A stretch of DNA of 64,000 nt from Bacilli bacterium (GTDB taxonomy: Bacteria; Bacillota_I; Bacilli_A; ML615J-28; CAG-313): positions 1 through 64,000 of the forward strand of contig JAFVWY010000015.1 in the NCBI GenBank assembly GCA_017501465.1, given 5' to 3'. This document shows positions 27,201 to 34,388 of this stretch, piece by piece. The notes under the pieces were generated by a model, which was given only the letters and a program-made list of their open reading frames with translations, searched no databases and was not told the DNA's origin. Numbering within the stretch: position 1 is the stretch's first letter; each line of letters starts with the position of its first letter. Made by a program: the position numbers and the translations under genes.

Positions 27201-28262
27201 TTAATCCTTGTTGGTTATTATGATCCAACAAAACCTGCTGAATTAAAGACAGAAGGTTTTGAACAATATGACTATTATGTAGAAGGTAAGAGAACAAGTA
27301 AAGAATTTGCTAATATTCCAATCGAAGGAAATAAAGACAAATTTGATGTTTTCACAAGTGAAACTTCTCTTCAACAAAAACTTTATTCTGCAACTCCTTC
27401 TAGAGATACTTACCTAGAAAAAGATGGTGATACATATACATTCACAGATAATAAGAATTTTAATTACATGAATGTAACAGTATCTAGTGGTAGCGTAACT
27501 AATGGTAAGATTAATATGTATGATGGTGTTGTTGATGGCTCTGTTAAGAATACTGTTGTTACATCTGGTTTAATTGAATACGGAATTTCTAAATTAACTT
27601 TAGAATTAGGTTATTCAATAGGTCAAGTAGAAATCTTAGGTAGCATCGATGGTGTTACATATGAACCTATCGAAACTATTAATGTTGATGAGATCAGTTA
27701 TAAAGAATACACAGTAGACTTTACTAATAAAGCTGAACTATATTATTACTTTAAGATTGATAATAAAGCTTTAAGTGAAATAAGAATTGGTAAGATGATT
27801 TTAACTGATTGCTATTTCGTTCGTGACTATGATATTTCACCTACTACATTTAAATATGTAAAAACTACTGGTAATGATGCATTATATAATGTAGTTCAAA
27901 CAATTGTTGGTGACGTAAGACACGATGGTAAATTATTCATGCTTGCAGTTCAATTTAAGAACTCTTCTAATATTGTACAAAATATTGATGATATTACACC
28001 TATTGTTTTAAATGTTACTTATGTTGATGAAACAGGTACTACTAAGAATACAACAATTAGTTGTAACTTGGAAAAAGTTCCTGGTAAGAATGTTTTATAC
28101 TTTAATTTAAGTAACTTAATTAATAGTTTAAATATCACTTCATTTGATTTTACGATTAGTGCTTTACCTAGTGGTTATTCAATTAGTACTGTTCAATTAA
28201 TTGAAACAAGTATTGCTGAAAAACCAGCTATGGGTGAAGTAAGAGTATCTTATATTTACTAA
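21252..28262 (+). CDS. Giant surface protein with GLUG-like repeats (2336 aa)
   Basis: The largest gene of the window. A signal peptide or anchor helix (about 8-32, then SVKAE) is followed by a beta-rich N-terminal region, then about fifteen GLUG-like repeats between residues 330 and 1025 (YAGGLAG, YSGSIAG, YTGLLAG, YVAGLIG, FAGGFIG, YCGGLIG, YVGGLLG, FVGGLLG, IASGING), which fold as a beta-helix in known adhesins. The second half has Ig-like and InlB-type stretches (YTFYARWNF near 1675). There is no LPXTG motif, membrane anchor or dockerin at the end (VRVSYIY), so it is probably held by the N-terminal helix, by other proteins of the locus, or released. AAAGGAG precedes the ATG. It closes the locus. 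Confidence 0.72.
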   Translation: MKNGTKKFYLLGSIVTSMLIICVAVLIGVLAIKDRSVKAETTDSYEVVIERVSTVTVYVAGSGVKLVESAHPSDDHSGVIHDLYHVEKNTQISLIAVNEAKVFTSWNVLEKDGETSYGTDINGSTSQKLTFNVTKDAVVSVNRRDTTTSDMGRYMTNRFIISEAKDLYLLQEAFELGRNVTTNTKIYDSLVDSEDITIIDYYDSLFKEDETWQTYTTNNQKIAAINRANTGYFARLQNGYYLVSQNFAYLDKDNTMPFVGIGNETYPFQGVMCGLNNNAISTISLIIQDTQKNGTRYYGLFGYLGENAVVRNLSVQTSIGISAAATATTSTIYAGGLAGRMNKAFLYNVDALSRNSIDINVNGTSTVYSGSIAGYMNGGIEEYAEVIANGTDAGWVIQSNHTSTSIYTGLLAGYASDTYVNDIELKVAGYAATVKNSTDNNNDFKVFMGNLFGRYETTTSNPDTNKLYLRNIRITGNAAQNLTALIDRGNAYVAGLIGYVNSTNENILIGKVNFQITNKDVTSRITATAIDSESQANMYTAGLFAEVVSNKLSATDDFKQGITQLEVDGKKYYRYDFIFNGNYYIESINNGVCSTTTGKTISAGLVAHGLFNINGTDDKKSNILVSSEDYDLTIKATQTSISNGGSHTVDHCMAALFTAYISTSAYDYTFSNINIFTNNSNVTTTRELSSKAIGDLHSGYFMGYSKDTNYNNINLYVNDSILRVDSLSYDAKLSNVGNSAFAGGFIGELDGDSNANKATMTNIILTGFDYKTGFNDDGSIKNPVGTTLQLTAIQNTQAGGGDYRGENYCGGLIGLTRLSNISNSQYIGSESDVDFIQMQGHQSPDSAFCGGLIGFSKNELTSGITIEITNCKVKNANVYGAATVTTQYDNPDIYVGGLLGAIYYNNTGTISINNCSVQNSKIQGIANERIELFVGGLLGCFTWNGTCNISNSYVYGCEISANQKTTSNVDDHNAYAAGISARSHYSWGSNCRTNIENCATIDTSIIANASVDNAIASGINGYMYRGSIVNCYSNAKLYASSGGTARKYGIGGNPNVTPSNSFYVTQNANNPVSNGTGLDFGPKEINGANNNTAVDLFTAMGNDYKGSNKYYIVLEDSDIFKVNIPNNGNVTMSHDGDNNISNNADIWINMLSGGSATAPTSATYPNDEARHDAGWFKLGTVLTYRGEAKIGGTITSPTVTYPQGSKEFVYNASLNRFDNLNYPYDYVANTQYENIGYTEASSTTTLNGVLFGNKYTIKVRDNIPQIKFVFSLPTTTSTLTPVFFNSTGGTLDLTSSIGTYTFENTVETDKIVYELIFTPNTEIEKDTIVNIAFKVGTTDDYLTNGFQLDIKANTRSIKYVTYAEYTPPINYQNKVDADGDVLGSAGNYYMLKRGSTTKLIPVFTRANDLPIGFDTNGDPIYPEYNSELNVDYVTYTLSNNVGTMKTNGEFVASTSTGNNNTYNIKVALKTGSDSETVYFKFVDNVNVTYTSIGSDISALTYATKDADYVLESKNLDHYGGLPKLFNVTINDTVYSASQILTLGWIQDESGNKLSSWDLERTYYKLVIPSSSINGNISVDIEMNVVYTIKFDLQCATFNSNYTGNQVLEFKVVANTTFANFFTAEKLAEVEAFQNGATSVIQGYLCTGFFLVSEANSSSSYGVKFDELKASSIAINTSYTFYARWNFLIELVEAPGTHIQTSFSSSFMLEITETEYDEYVNRTVAVPINAKKGYVFTVVKDEGFVGEADVKAYIISNKGTGTETITEITVEKYHEDMYLYFIPPEKITGYLVIVTSVSNSEVIVGENTSQVVDEVLPQDGIYTFKYAVNHKNTVDENGFIDQSFIYDSGISGQKNRNLGLTKDIFIQFITPVFDNTSNKLEITDKYLPKGTIIEVYYNLYVDNNLTPTKSVIGSYVVDNTTTKNVLLSQFKQLNNDTAAFGVETFEQFLSGKKYASEVYYFVVTLPNGYDVAANEDGFGNINNELILVGYYDPTKPAELKTEGFEQYDYYVEGKRTSKEFANIPIEGNKDKFDVFTSETSLQQKLYSATPSRDTYLEKDGDTYTFTDNKNFNYMNVTVSSGSVTNGKINMYDGVVDGSVKNTVVTSGLIEYGISKLTLELGYSIGQVEILGSIDGVTYEPIETINVDEISYKEYTVDFTNKAELYYYFKIDNKALSEIRIGKMILTDCYFVRDYDISPTTFKYVKTTGNDALYNVVQTIVGDVRHDGKLFMLAVQFKNSSNIVQNIDDITPIVLNVTYVDETGTTKNTTISCNLEKVPGKNVLYFNLSNLINSLNITSFDFTISALPSGYSISTVQLIETSIAEKPAMGEVRVSYIY

Positions 28263-28274
28263 GTCCCCCACATC

Positions 28275-28306
28275 AACAGGAAGAAGAAATTCTTCCTGTT
28301 TTTTCT
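28275..28306 (+). terminator. Terminator of the sipW/TasA locus
   Basis: AACAGGAAGAA and TTCTTCCTGTT form a perfect 11-bp stem with a GAAA tetraloop, followed by six T. Confidence 0.93.
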
Positions 28307-28386
28307 TTTTTATATTATTTAGTATCTTTTTTTTACAAAATATGATATAATAAGACTGCATTAAATACGAAAGGGGGATATTTAAA

Positions 28387-29862
28387 ATGCCAGAATTGCC
28401 AGAAGTGGAAACTGTAAAAAGAATCTTAGAAACACAAATATTAGGAAAGACGATCAAACAAGTCAAAGTTTACTATGACAAAATTTTAGAAAATGTCGAT
28501 AAAGAAACTTTTTGTCATGAACTGGTAGATGAAGTTGTTTGTAGTTTATCTAGAAAGGGGAAATATTTAATCATTGTTCTTAAAAAACATACCTTAGTAG
28601 TTCATTTAAGAATGGAAGGTAAGTTTTTTATTAAAAATGTTGATGATGTCGTTGATAAACATGAACATATTGAATTTATATTAGATTCTAATTGTTCTTT
28701 ACGTTATCATGATACTCGTAAATTTGGTAAAATTGCTTTATTAAATACAACAGAATATGACGAAATTATTAAATATGCTCCTTTAGAAAAACTAGGAGTC
28801 GATGCTAATTTAGAAACTGATTATATTAAGTTATTTAATAAATTAGTTTTCAAAAAATGTAGTGTCAAAGAAGCATTACTAGATCAAAGTGTAATTGCGG
28901 GACTTGGCAACATTTATGTTGATGAAGTTTTATTTATGAGTAAAATTCATCCTAAAACTAAGGGTTATGAACTAATCATGCGTGATGTTCAAAACATTTT
29001 ATTAAATAGTAAAATAGTCTTAGAAAAAGCTATTTTACTTGGTGGTACTACTATTAGAAGTTATACTAGTAGCTTAGGAGTTACAGGAAGATTTCAAAAT
29101 AGTTTACTAGTTCACTGCCGTGAAGGTGAAAAATGTTTTACATGTGGTGATACTATTAAAAAAATTAAGGTAGGTGGAAGAGGTACTTACTACTGTCCTA
29201 CTTGTCAAAAGATTAAACCATATGTTCGTGTCATTGGTGTAACTGGAGTCATTGGTAGTGGGAAAACAACTTTAACAAACATTTGTAAAAAGTTAGGATA
29301 TTTTGTTATTGACTGTGATGATATTAATCGTGAACTACTTAGAAACGATCATCCAATGTATCCTAAACTAGCCCAAGTTGTTAAAGAACATTTTCCTAGT
29401 TCAGTAGAGAATGATACTATTAACAGAAGAAGAATAAGAGATATAATTTTCCATAATGAGGCTTTAAGAAAATTATTTCAAGAAATTGTTTTTGGTTTTG
29501 TTGAAAGAGAAGTTGATGATTTATTATTAAACTATAAAGAAAGTATTATGTTTGATGGTGAAAATAAAACAGTCTTTTTATCAGCACCAATGTTATTTGA
29601 AAGCGGTCTTCATAAAAAGTGTGATGAGATCATTATTGTTGATAGCAATATTGAAACTATGATTAATAGAATTATGAAACGAGATAATTTAAATCGTGAG
29701 GAAGCTATTCACGCTATTAAAATTAGACCAACTGTTGAATCTCTTGTTCTAAAAGCTCAAGCAATTAAAAAAGATCCAATTCTTATTATCAATGATAAAG
29801 ATGAGGCATATTTAGAAAAAACTTTATTGAGTGTGATTAATAAAATATCTAAGGAGGATTAA
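28387..29862 (+). CDS. Fused Fpg (MutM) DNA glycosylase and CoaE dephospho-CoA kinase
   Basis: A 491-residue fusion. Residues 1-275 are a complete formamidopyrimidine-DNA glycosylase: MPELPEVE start (Pro2 nucleophile, Glu3), AGLGNIYVDE, and a zinc finger (Cys250, Cys253, Cys270, Cys273) with GGRGTYYCP. Residues 281-491 are dephospho-CoA kinase: P-loop GVIGSGKT (287-294), VIDCDDI, and a lid helix. Fpg excises oxidised purines; CoaE makes CoA from dephospho-CoA. The genes are neighbours in many Firmicutes, so loss of a stop and start is a plausible origin. Both domains keep their key residues. The frame is open throughout. GGGGG lies before the ATG, and a TGATATAAT extended -10 lies near 28344. 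Confidence 0.9.
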   Translation: MPELPEVETVKRILETQILGKTIKQVKVYYDKILENVDKETFCHELVDEVVCSLSRKGKYLIIVLKKHTLVVHLRMEGKFFIKNVDDVVDKHEHIEFILDSNCSLRYHDTRKFGKIALLNTTEYDEIIKYAPLEKLGVDANLETDYIKLFNKLVFKKCSVKEALLDQSVIAGLGNIYVDEVLFMSKIHPKTKGYELIMRDVQNILLNSKIVLEKAILLGGTTIRSYTSSLGVTGRFQNSLLVHCREGEKCFTCGDTIKKIKVGGRGTYYCPTCQKIKPYVRVIGVTGVIGSGKTTLTNICKKLGYFVIDCDDINRELLRNDHPMYPKLAQVVKEHFPSSVENDTINRRRIRDIIFHNEALRKLFQEIVFGFVEREVDDLLLNYKESIMFDGENKTVFLSAPMLFESGLHKKCDEIIIVDSNIETMINRIMKRDNLNREEAIHAIKIRPTVESLVLKAQAIKKDPILIINDKDEAYLEKTLLSVINKISKED

Positions 29863-29863
29863 A

Positions 29864-30214
29864 ATGGGTTTTAGTGATTTTTTTAGTAATGATTTTGAAA
29901 CATCAAATAATCATTCAAATAATAGATTAAAAACAAGACATTACCGTGGTGAATATAATAAAGTAAAAGCTGCAGTAATTGTGGCGTGTGGTGTTTTAAA
30001 TCTTGAAGTCCAAGAAGTTAATGAAGAATATCATGAAATTAGATGTGATAATAGAAAACAAGAAATGATTATTGATATCTTTAGTAATTCTTATTTTGAT
30101 CAAGCTGTTGATGTTAAAGTAAATACGAGATATTTACTTCCATGTGGTAGAGGTATAAAACTAATTGAAGAATTTTATTCACTATTAGATAAGGCATTAG
30201 TGAAATTAGACTAA
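29864..30214 (+). CDS. Small protein of unknown function between coaE and dnaB
   Basis: A 116-residue soluble protein with a low-complexity Asn/Ser N-terminus (FSNDFETSNNHSNNRL) and a compact alpha/beta remainder ending in IKLIEEFYSLLDKAL. I do not recognise the family. AAGGAGG precedes the ATG, one base separates it from the fusion gene, and its TAA overlaps the ATG of dnaB, so it belongs to the fpg-coaE-dnaB-dnaI operon. A role linked to replication is possible from position alone. Confidence 0.6.
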   Translation: MGFSDFFSNDFETSNNHSNNRLKTRHYRGEYNKVKAAVIVACGVLNLEVQEVNEEYHEIRCDNRKQEMIIDIFSNSYFDQAVDVKVNTRYLLPCGRGIKLIEEFYSLLDKALVKLD

Positions 30215-31470
30215 TGAATCTTAATGTTTCTTTAAAAGACGAGTTGATTTGTTGTACAGATCAACCCTTATCTACTTTTACACAAAAATTCTTTACAAAG
30301 TTTTATCAACCCCTATTAACTTTAGGAGCTGCCAACCTTTATTTATATTTCCATAGTTTAATTAACTATGGCGATTTAGAATCTAAAAAAATCACCCACA
30401 ACACTCTTTTTAAAGCCTTAAATAATTTAAATATAACTGACTTTTTAAGTTTTCGTTATGAACTTGAAGCTTTGGGATTAATTGAAACTTATGTTTTAGA
30501 ACAAAAAGAAGAAGTTAATCAATACATGATTATCTTAAAGAGATTACCACTTGCTTTTGAATTTTTTAATAATGAAGTATTATCAACAATGTTAAAAAAT
30601 AAAATTGGCAGTGAGGCTTATAATGAATTAATATCATCTTTTTTAATACATTCTAGAGATATTTCAAATTTTAAAAATATTACTAAATCCATTGATGAAG
30701 TGTATTATGTCGATGATGTTAACTGTACTGATGTTAGTAATTTTTGGATTAATACTGATTACTCTTCTGTTGAATTTAAAAATACTCATTTTGATTATGA
30801 ATATTTTATTATTCTTGCGAGTGCAAAAAATTTACTAAGTCAAACAGAATTAAAAAGCGTAACTTTATATGAAAATATTAATCGTTTATCTTGGATGTTT
30901 TCTTTAGATACAGAAAAAATGGTTAAAGCCTTACAATTAAGTATTCAAGATGGCGCAATTGATTATGAATCATTAAGACTAAATTGTAAGAATTTAGCAG
31001 ATTCCAAAAAAATGGAATTAAAGAAAGTTACAGTTAAAGAAGAAAGTAATAGTAAGCTAGTTAATACTTTAAATTCAATTACGCCTTTGGTTTTAGTTCA
31101 ACATAAGTATAATACAACTCTAACACCTGCTGAAATTGCAATGTTTGATAAATTATTAGTATCAACTGGTATTAGTGTTGGTGTTTTAAATGTGTTAATA
31201 ATTTATGTTTTAGAAAGTAAAAACGGCGAAATTCCAAGTTATAATTATTTCTTAAAGATTATTAACACTTGGATTAGAAAGGGCGTAAAAACCACAAATG
31301 ATGCCTTAGGTTTGATTTCTAATAGTACTGATAAAGTTAAAAAGAAACCAACAACATCTTGGTATCAAGAATACGTTGAAGAACTTGATAAGAAGAAAGA
31401 ATCGATTGAAGAAAAGAAAGAAAAGACAGAATCACTTAGTGATCTAGAAGAATTCTTTAATTCTAAATAA
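30214..31470 (+). CDS. dnaB: DnaB replication initiation and membrane attachment protein
   Basis: A 418-residue protein with the layout of the Bacillus-type DnaB helicase co-loader (not the helicase): an N-terminal winged-helix DDBH1 region (FYQPLLTLGAANLYLYFHSL) and a C-terminal DDBH2/DnaD-like domain (about 310-365, ISVGVLNVLIIYVL, NYFLKIINTWIRKGV) followed by an acidic/basic tail. With DnaD and DnaI it loads the replicative helicase. dnaI follows by 11 bases, the conserved order. Confidence 0.88.
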   Translation: MNLNVSLKDELICCTDQPLSTFTQKFFTKFYQPLLTLGAANLYLYFHSLINYGDLESKKITHNTLFKALNNLNITDFLSFRYELEALGLIETYVLEQKEEVNQYMIILKRLPLAFEFFNNEVLSTMLKNKIGSEAYNELISSFLIHSRDISNFKNITKSIDEVYYVDDVNCTDVSNFWINTDYSSVEFKNTHFDYEYFIILASAKNLLSQTELKSVTLYENINRLSWMFSLDTEKMVKALQLSIQDGAIDYESLRLNCKNLADSKKMELKKVTVKEESNSKLVNTLNSITPLVLVQHKYNTTLTPAEIAMFDKLLVSTGISVGVLNVLIIYVLESKNGEIPSYNYFLKIINTWIRKGVKTTNDALGLISNSTDKVKKKPTTSWYQEYVEELDKKKESIEEKKEKTESLSDLEEFFNSK

Positions 31471-31481
31471 AGGTAAATATT

Positions 31482-32345
31482 ATGAAAAAACAAAATTTAA
31501 GTGAAAGAAAGTTTATTCAAGAACTATTAAAAGATCAAGATATTGTGTCTTTTATTGATGAATATAAAATAAGCGATGATTTATTTGATACATATTTAGA
31601 GACTTTCATGGCCTATTATGTTAAAAAAAGTGCATGTAAAAATTGTCAAGGATTAAAAAATTGTAAACAAACAAGATTTGGTTTAGCACCTATTTTAGTT
31701 AAAGATGGTGCTTATATTGATATTGATTATTTTGAATGTAGTTATAAAGAAGAAAATAATAAATTCAATAGTCCTCATCTACATTTGTATAATAGTAGTT
31801 TTATTAATGTCAATGAAAAAATATTTGTTAATGAAAATAGAGATGAAGTATTAAGATTTTATAAAAAGTTCTTAGAAAGTTATGAATCTAATCCTCATCA
31901 ATTAGGTATGTATTTACATGGAAGCTACGGAACTGGTAAAAGCTATATTATGGCAAGCCTTGCTAAAAGCTTAGCTGATAAACACGTTGATTGTGCCTTC
32001 GTATATTATCCTGATTTTGTCAGAATGGTTAAATCAATGATTTTAACAGGAGGGGTTAATAAGCTTGTTGATGAACTAAAAAGAGTTCCTGTTTTATTCT
32101 TAGACGACTTTGGTGGTGAAAGTAATACTAACTTTATAAGAGATGAAGTATTATTACCGATTTTACAATACAGAATGGTTAATAAATTACCTTTATTTAT
32201 TACATCTAATCTAAGTGATAAACAAATTGTTGATCATTTAGCTGAATCTTCAAAAGATATTGATGTCATTAAAGCATCAAGGGTATTTGAAAGAATCAGA
32301 TCTTTAGTAGTATTTAAAGAATTAAAAGATAAGAATTATCGATAA
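31482..32345 (+). CDS. dnaI: DnaI helicase loader (AAA+ ATPase)
   Basis: A 287-residue primosomal protein. The N-terminal zinc domain has Cys52, Cys55, Cys61 and Cys86; the C-terminal AAA+ domain has Walker A GSYGTGKS (147-154), Walker B LFLDD (205-209), a sensor in PLFITSN and an arginine finger near RVFERIRSL. It opens and loads the hexameric helicase during replication initiation. It is the last gene of the operon before a perfect terminator. Confidence 0.93.
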   Translation: MKKQNLSERKFIQELLKDQDIVSFIDEYKISDDLFDTYLETFMAYYVKKSACKNCQGLKNCKQTRFGLAPILVKDGAYIDIDYFECSYKEENNKFNSPHLHLYNSSFINVNEKIFVNENRDEVLRFYKKFLESYESNPHQLGMYLHGSYGTGKSYIMASLAKSLADKHVDCAFVYYPDFVRMVKSMILTGGVNKLVDELKRVPVLFLDDFGGESNTNFIRDEVLLPILQYRMVNKLPLFITSNLSDKQIVDHLAESSKDIDVIKASRVFERIRSLVVFKELKDKNYR

Positions 32346-32372
32346 AAAGGAAGTGTATACTTCCTTTTTTTT
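32344..32372 (+). terminator. Terminator after dnaI
   Basis: AAAAAGGAAGT pairs with ACTTCCTTTTT around GTAT, followed by T. Confidence 0.9.
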
Positions 32373-32391
32373 CTATATATAGATGAATCAT

Positions 32392-32420
32392 TTGAAAAAT
32401 ATGTCGAATAATGGTATAAT
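32392..32420 (+). promoter_or_regulatory. Promoter of the acyl-ligase operon
   Basis: TTGAAA, 17 bases, TATAAT, with TG one base before the -10. No other promoter or terminator is evident until 40268, so eight genes should be co-transcribed. Confidence 0.65.
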
Positions 32421-32453
32421 AGGAAGTAATATTTATATATTTTGAGGGAACTT

Positions 32454-34388
32454 ATGGAAAATATAAATAAGATAATTAGAAACCATATGAAGATATTAGA
32501 TAACTCAAATAAAAGCTTTCAAGATATCTTTGAAATTGTTTTTAGTTTAGAAAATAATATCTTTTTTGAATTAACTGATGGTTATCGAATTAAGAAAGTA
32601 ACTTATAAAGAAGCAAAACAAAATGCTATTTTAATGGGATGCTATCTAAAAGAGTTATTAAAAGATAAAGAACAAAATAGTTTTATTGGTTTAATGATGG
32701 ATAATTCACCACTTTGGGTATATACATTTTGGGGCTTATTAATGGCTGGTTTTAGACCAATGTTAATAAATATTCGCCTTGGCGATATGTTAAATAATGA
32801 TATTATCAAAATGTTAGATATCCAAACCATCATAAGTGATAATAATTATGAATTAAATTGCGAAGTTATTAATATATCTTTAGTTGATGTTGAAAAAATA
32901 GAATCAAAAGATATTTTATTTAAGTGGGCTAATGAAATAGCGGTATCAACTAGTGCTACGACTTTAAATGTGAAGGTATGTATTTATAAAGGTCAAGACA
33001 TTGCTTGGCAAATTAAAAATACCAAAAAGATTGTTAAAACTAATAATCATATTAAAAAACCTTATAAAGGTTCCATTAAGATTATGGCCTTCTTACCTTT
33101 TTATCATGTTTTTGGTTTGATTGCAACTTATTTTTGGTTTTCATTTTTCGGTAGAACTTTAGTATTCTTAAAAGATTATTCGAACGATACCATCTTAAAA
33201 ACGGCTAAAAAACATAAGGTTACGCATATTTTTGCAGTACCAATGGTTTGGAATGCTGTTTGTAAGGGTATCTTAAAAGAAGTTAATACTAAAGATGAAA
33301 AAACCAAGAAAAAGTTTGAAAAAGGTCTTAATATTTGTTTAAAACTACAAAATATTTTTCCTAATTTTGGTCTTGTCTTAACGAGAAAACTAATGAGTGA
33401 GGTTCAAAACCAAGTTTTTGGTAAATCTATTAAGTTTTTAATTACTGGTGGAGGCTATATTTCACCTAATACTTTAAGAGTATTAAATGGGGTTGGGTAC
33501 CCATTATATAATGGTTATGGTATGAGTGAAATAGGTATTACATCGGTTGAACTTCGAAAGAAAGCTAAATATCGTTTATTAGAATCAATTGGTAAACCTT
33601 TTGAATTTATTGATTATAAAATTGAAAATCAAAAACTATATGTTAAGAGTTTATCTTTATGTAGTAAAATCATTTCTAAAAATGGCGTAATTGATGTTGA
33701 CCATGATGAATGGTTTTGTACAAATGATTTAGCAACTGTTGATAAATTAGGTAATTATTATATTTTAGGCAGAAGCGATGATGTTATCGTATCTTCTAAT
33801 GGAGAAAAATTTAATCCTGATTTAATTGAAAAGAAGATGGTTTTTAATCATGTTTTAAGATATTCAGTACTTGGTATGGAGGAAAATGGCGTTTTAAATT
33901 TAAGTTTAATTTTGGAAGTAAACAAAAATATGTCTTCTTTAAAAATAAATCACCTAATTGAAGAAGTATCAAAAAACGCTAAAAATAATAATATTGAAAA
34001 AATTTATTTTACTTATGATGAAATAGCAGCCAAAACGGCTATTAAAGTAAGTAGAAGTATTTTAAAGAAAAGAATTGAATCAGGTATTGTTAATTTAATT
34101 TCATTTAATGATTTTAAGAAGAGTTTGGAAAATCTTAATGAAAATCTTAATGAAGAATTAATTAATGAATTAAAGAAAATATTCGGATATGTTTTAAATA
34201 AAGATTATCAAAGTATTGGTGTTGATGAACACTTCATCTTTGATCTTGGTGGAACAAGTTTAGAATATTTAACACTTTTGGTTAAATTGAAAGAGATCTA
34301 TGAATTAGACTTTAATTCTACTAATTCTGCAAACTATACTGTATTAGAATTCAGTAAATATATTATGAGTAAAGAGGGAAAAGAATAA
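32454..34388 (+). CDS. AMP-forming acyl ligase with a C-terminal carrier domain
   Basis: A 644-residue protein of the ANL superfamily. The adenylation part has an aromatic/small stretch MAFLPFYHVFGLI, the core YNGYGMSEIG, and CTNDLATVD plus LGRSDDVIVSSNGEKFNPD. The phosphate-binding A3 motif is degenerate: STSATTLNVK (about 165-174) replaces the usual TSGTTGxPKG. Residues about 560-644 form an acyl/peptidyl carrier domain with the phosphopantetheine serine in DLGGTSLEY (Ser602). The enzyme probably activates a carboxylic acid and loads it on its own carrier. Start chosen at the ATG after GAGGGAA; a TTG at 32442 is also in frame. It is the first gene of the operon and abuts the transporter gene. 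Confidence 0.8.
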   Translation: MENINKIIRNHMKILDNSNKSFQDIFEIVFSLENNIFFELTDGYRIKKVTYKEAKQNAILMGCYLKELLKDKEQNSFIGLMMDNSPLWVYTFWGLLMAGFRPMLINIRLGDMLNNDIIKMLDIQTIISDNNYELNCEVINISLVDVEKIESKDILFKWANEIAVSTSATTLNVKVCIYKGQDIAWQIKNTKKIVKTNNHIKKPYKGSIKIMAFLPFYHVFGLIATYFWFSFFGRTLVFLKDYSNDTILKTAKKHKVTHIFAVPMVWNAVCKGILKEVNTKDEKTKKKFEKGLNICLKLQNIFPNFGLVLTRKLMSEVQNQVFGKSIKFLITGGGYISPNTLRVLNGVGYPLYNGYGMSEIGITSVELRKKAKYRLLESIGKPFEFIDYKIENQKLYVKSLSLCSKIISKNGVIDVDHDEWFCTNDLATVDKLGNYYILGRSDDVIVSSNGEKFNPDLIEKKMVFNHVLRYSVLGMEENGVLNLSLILEVNKNMSSLKINHLIEEVSKNAKNNNIEKIYFTYDEIAAKTAIKVSRSILKKRIESGIVNLISFNDFKKSLENLNENLNEELINELKKIFGYVLNKDYQSIGVDEHFIFDLGGTSLEYLTLLVKLKEIYELDFNSTNSANYTVLEFSKYIMSKEGKE

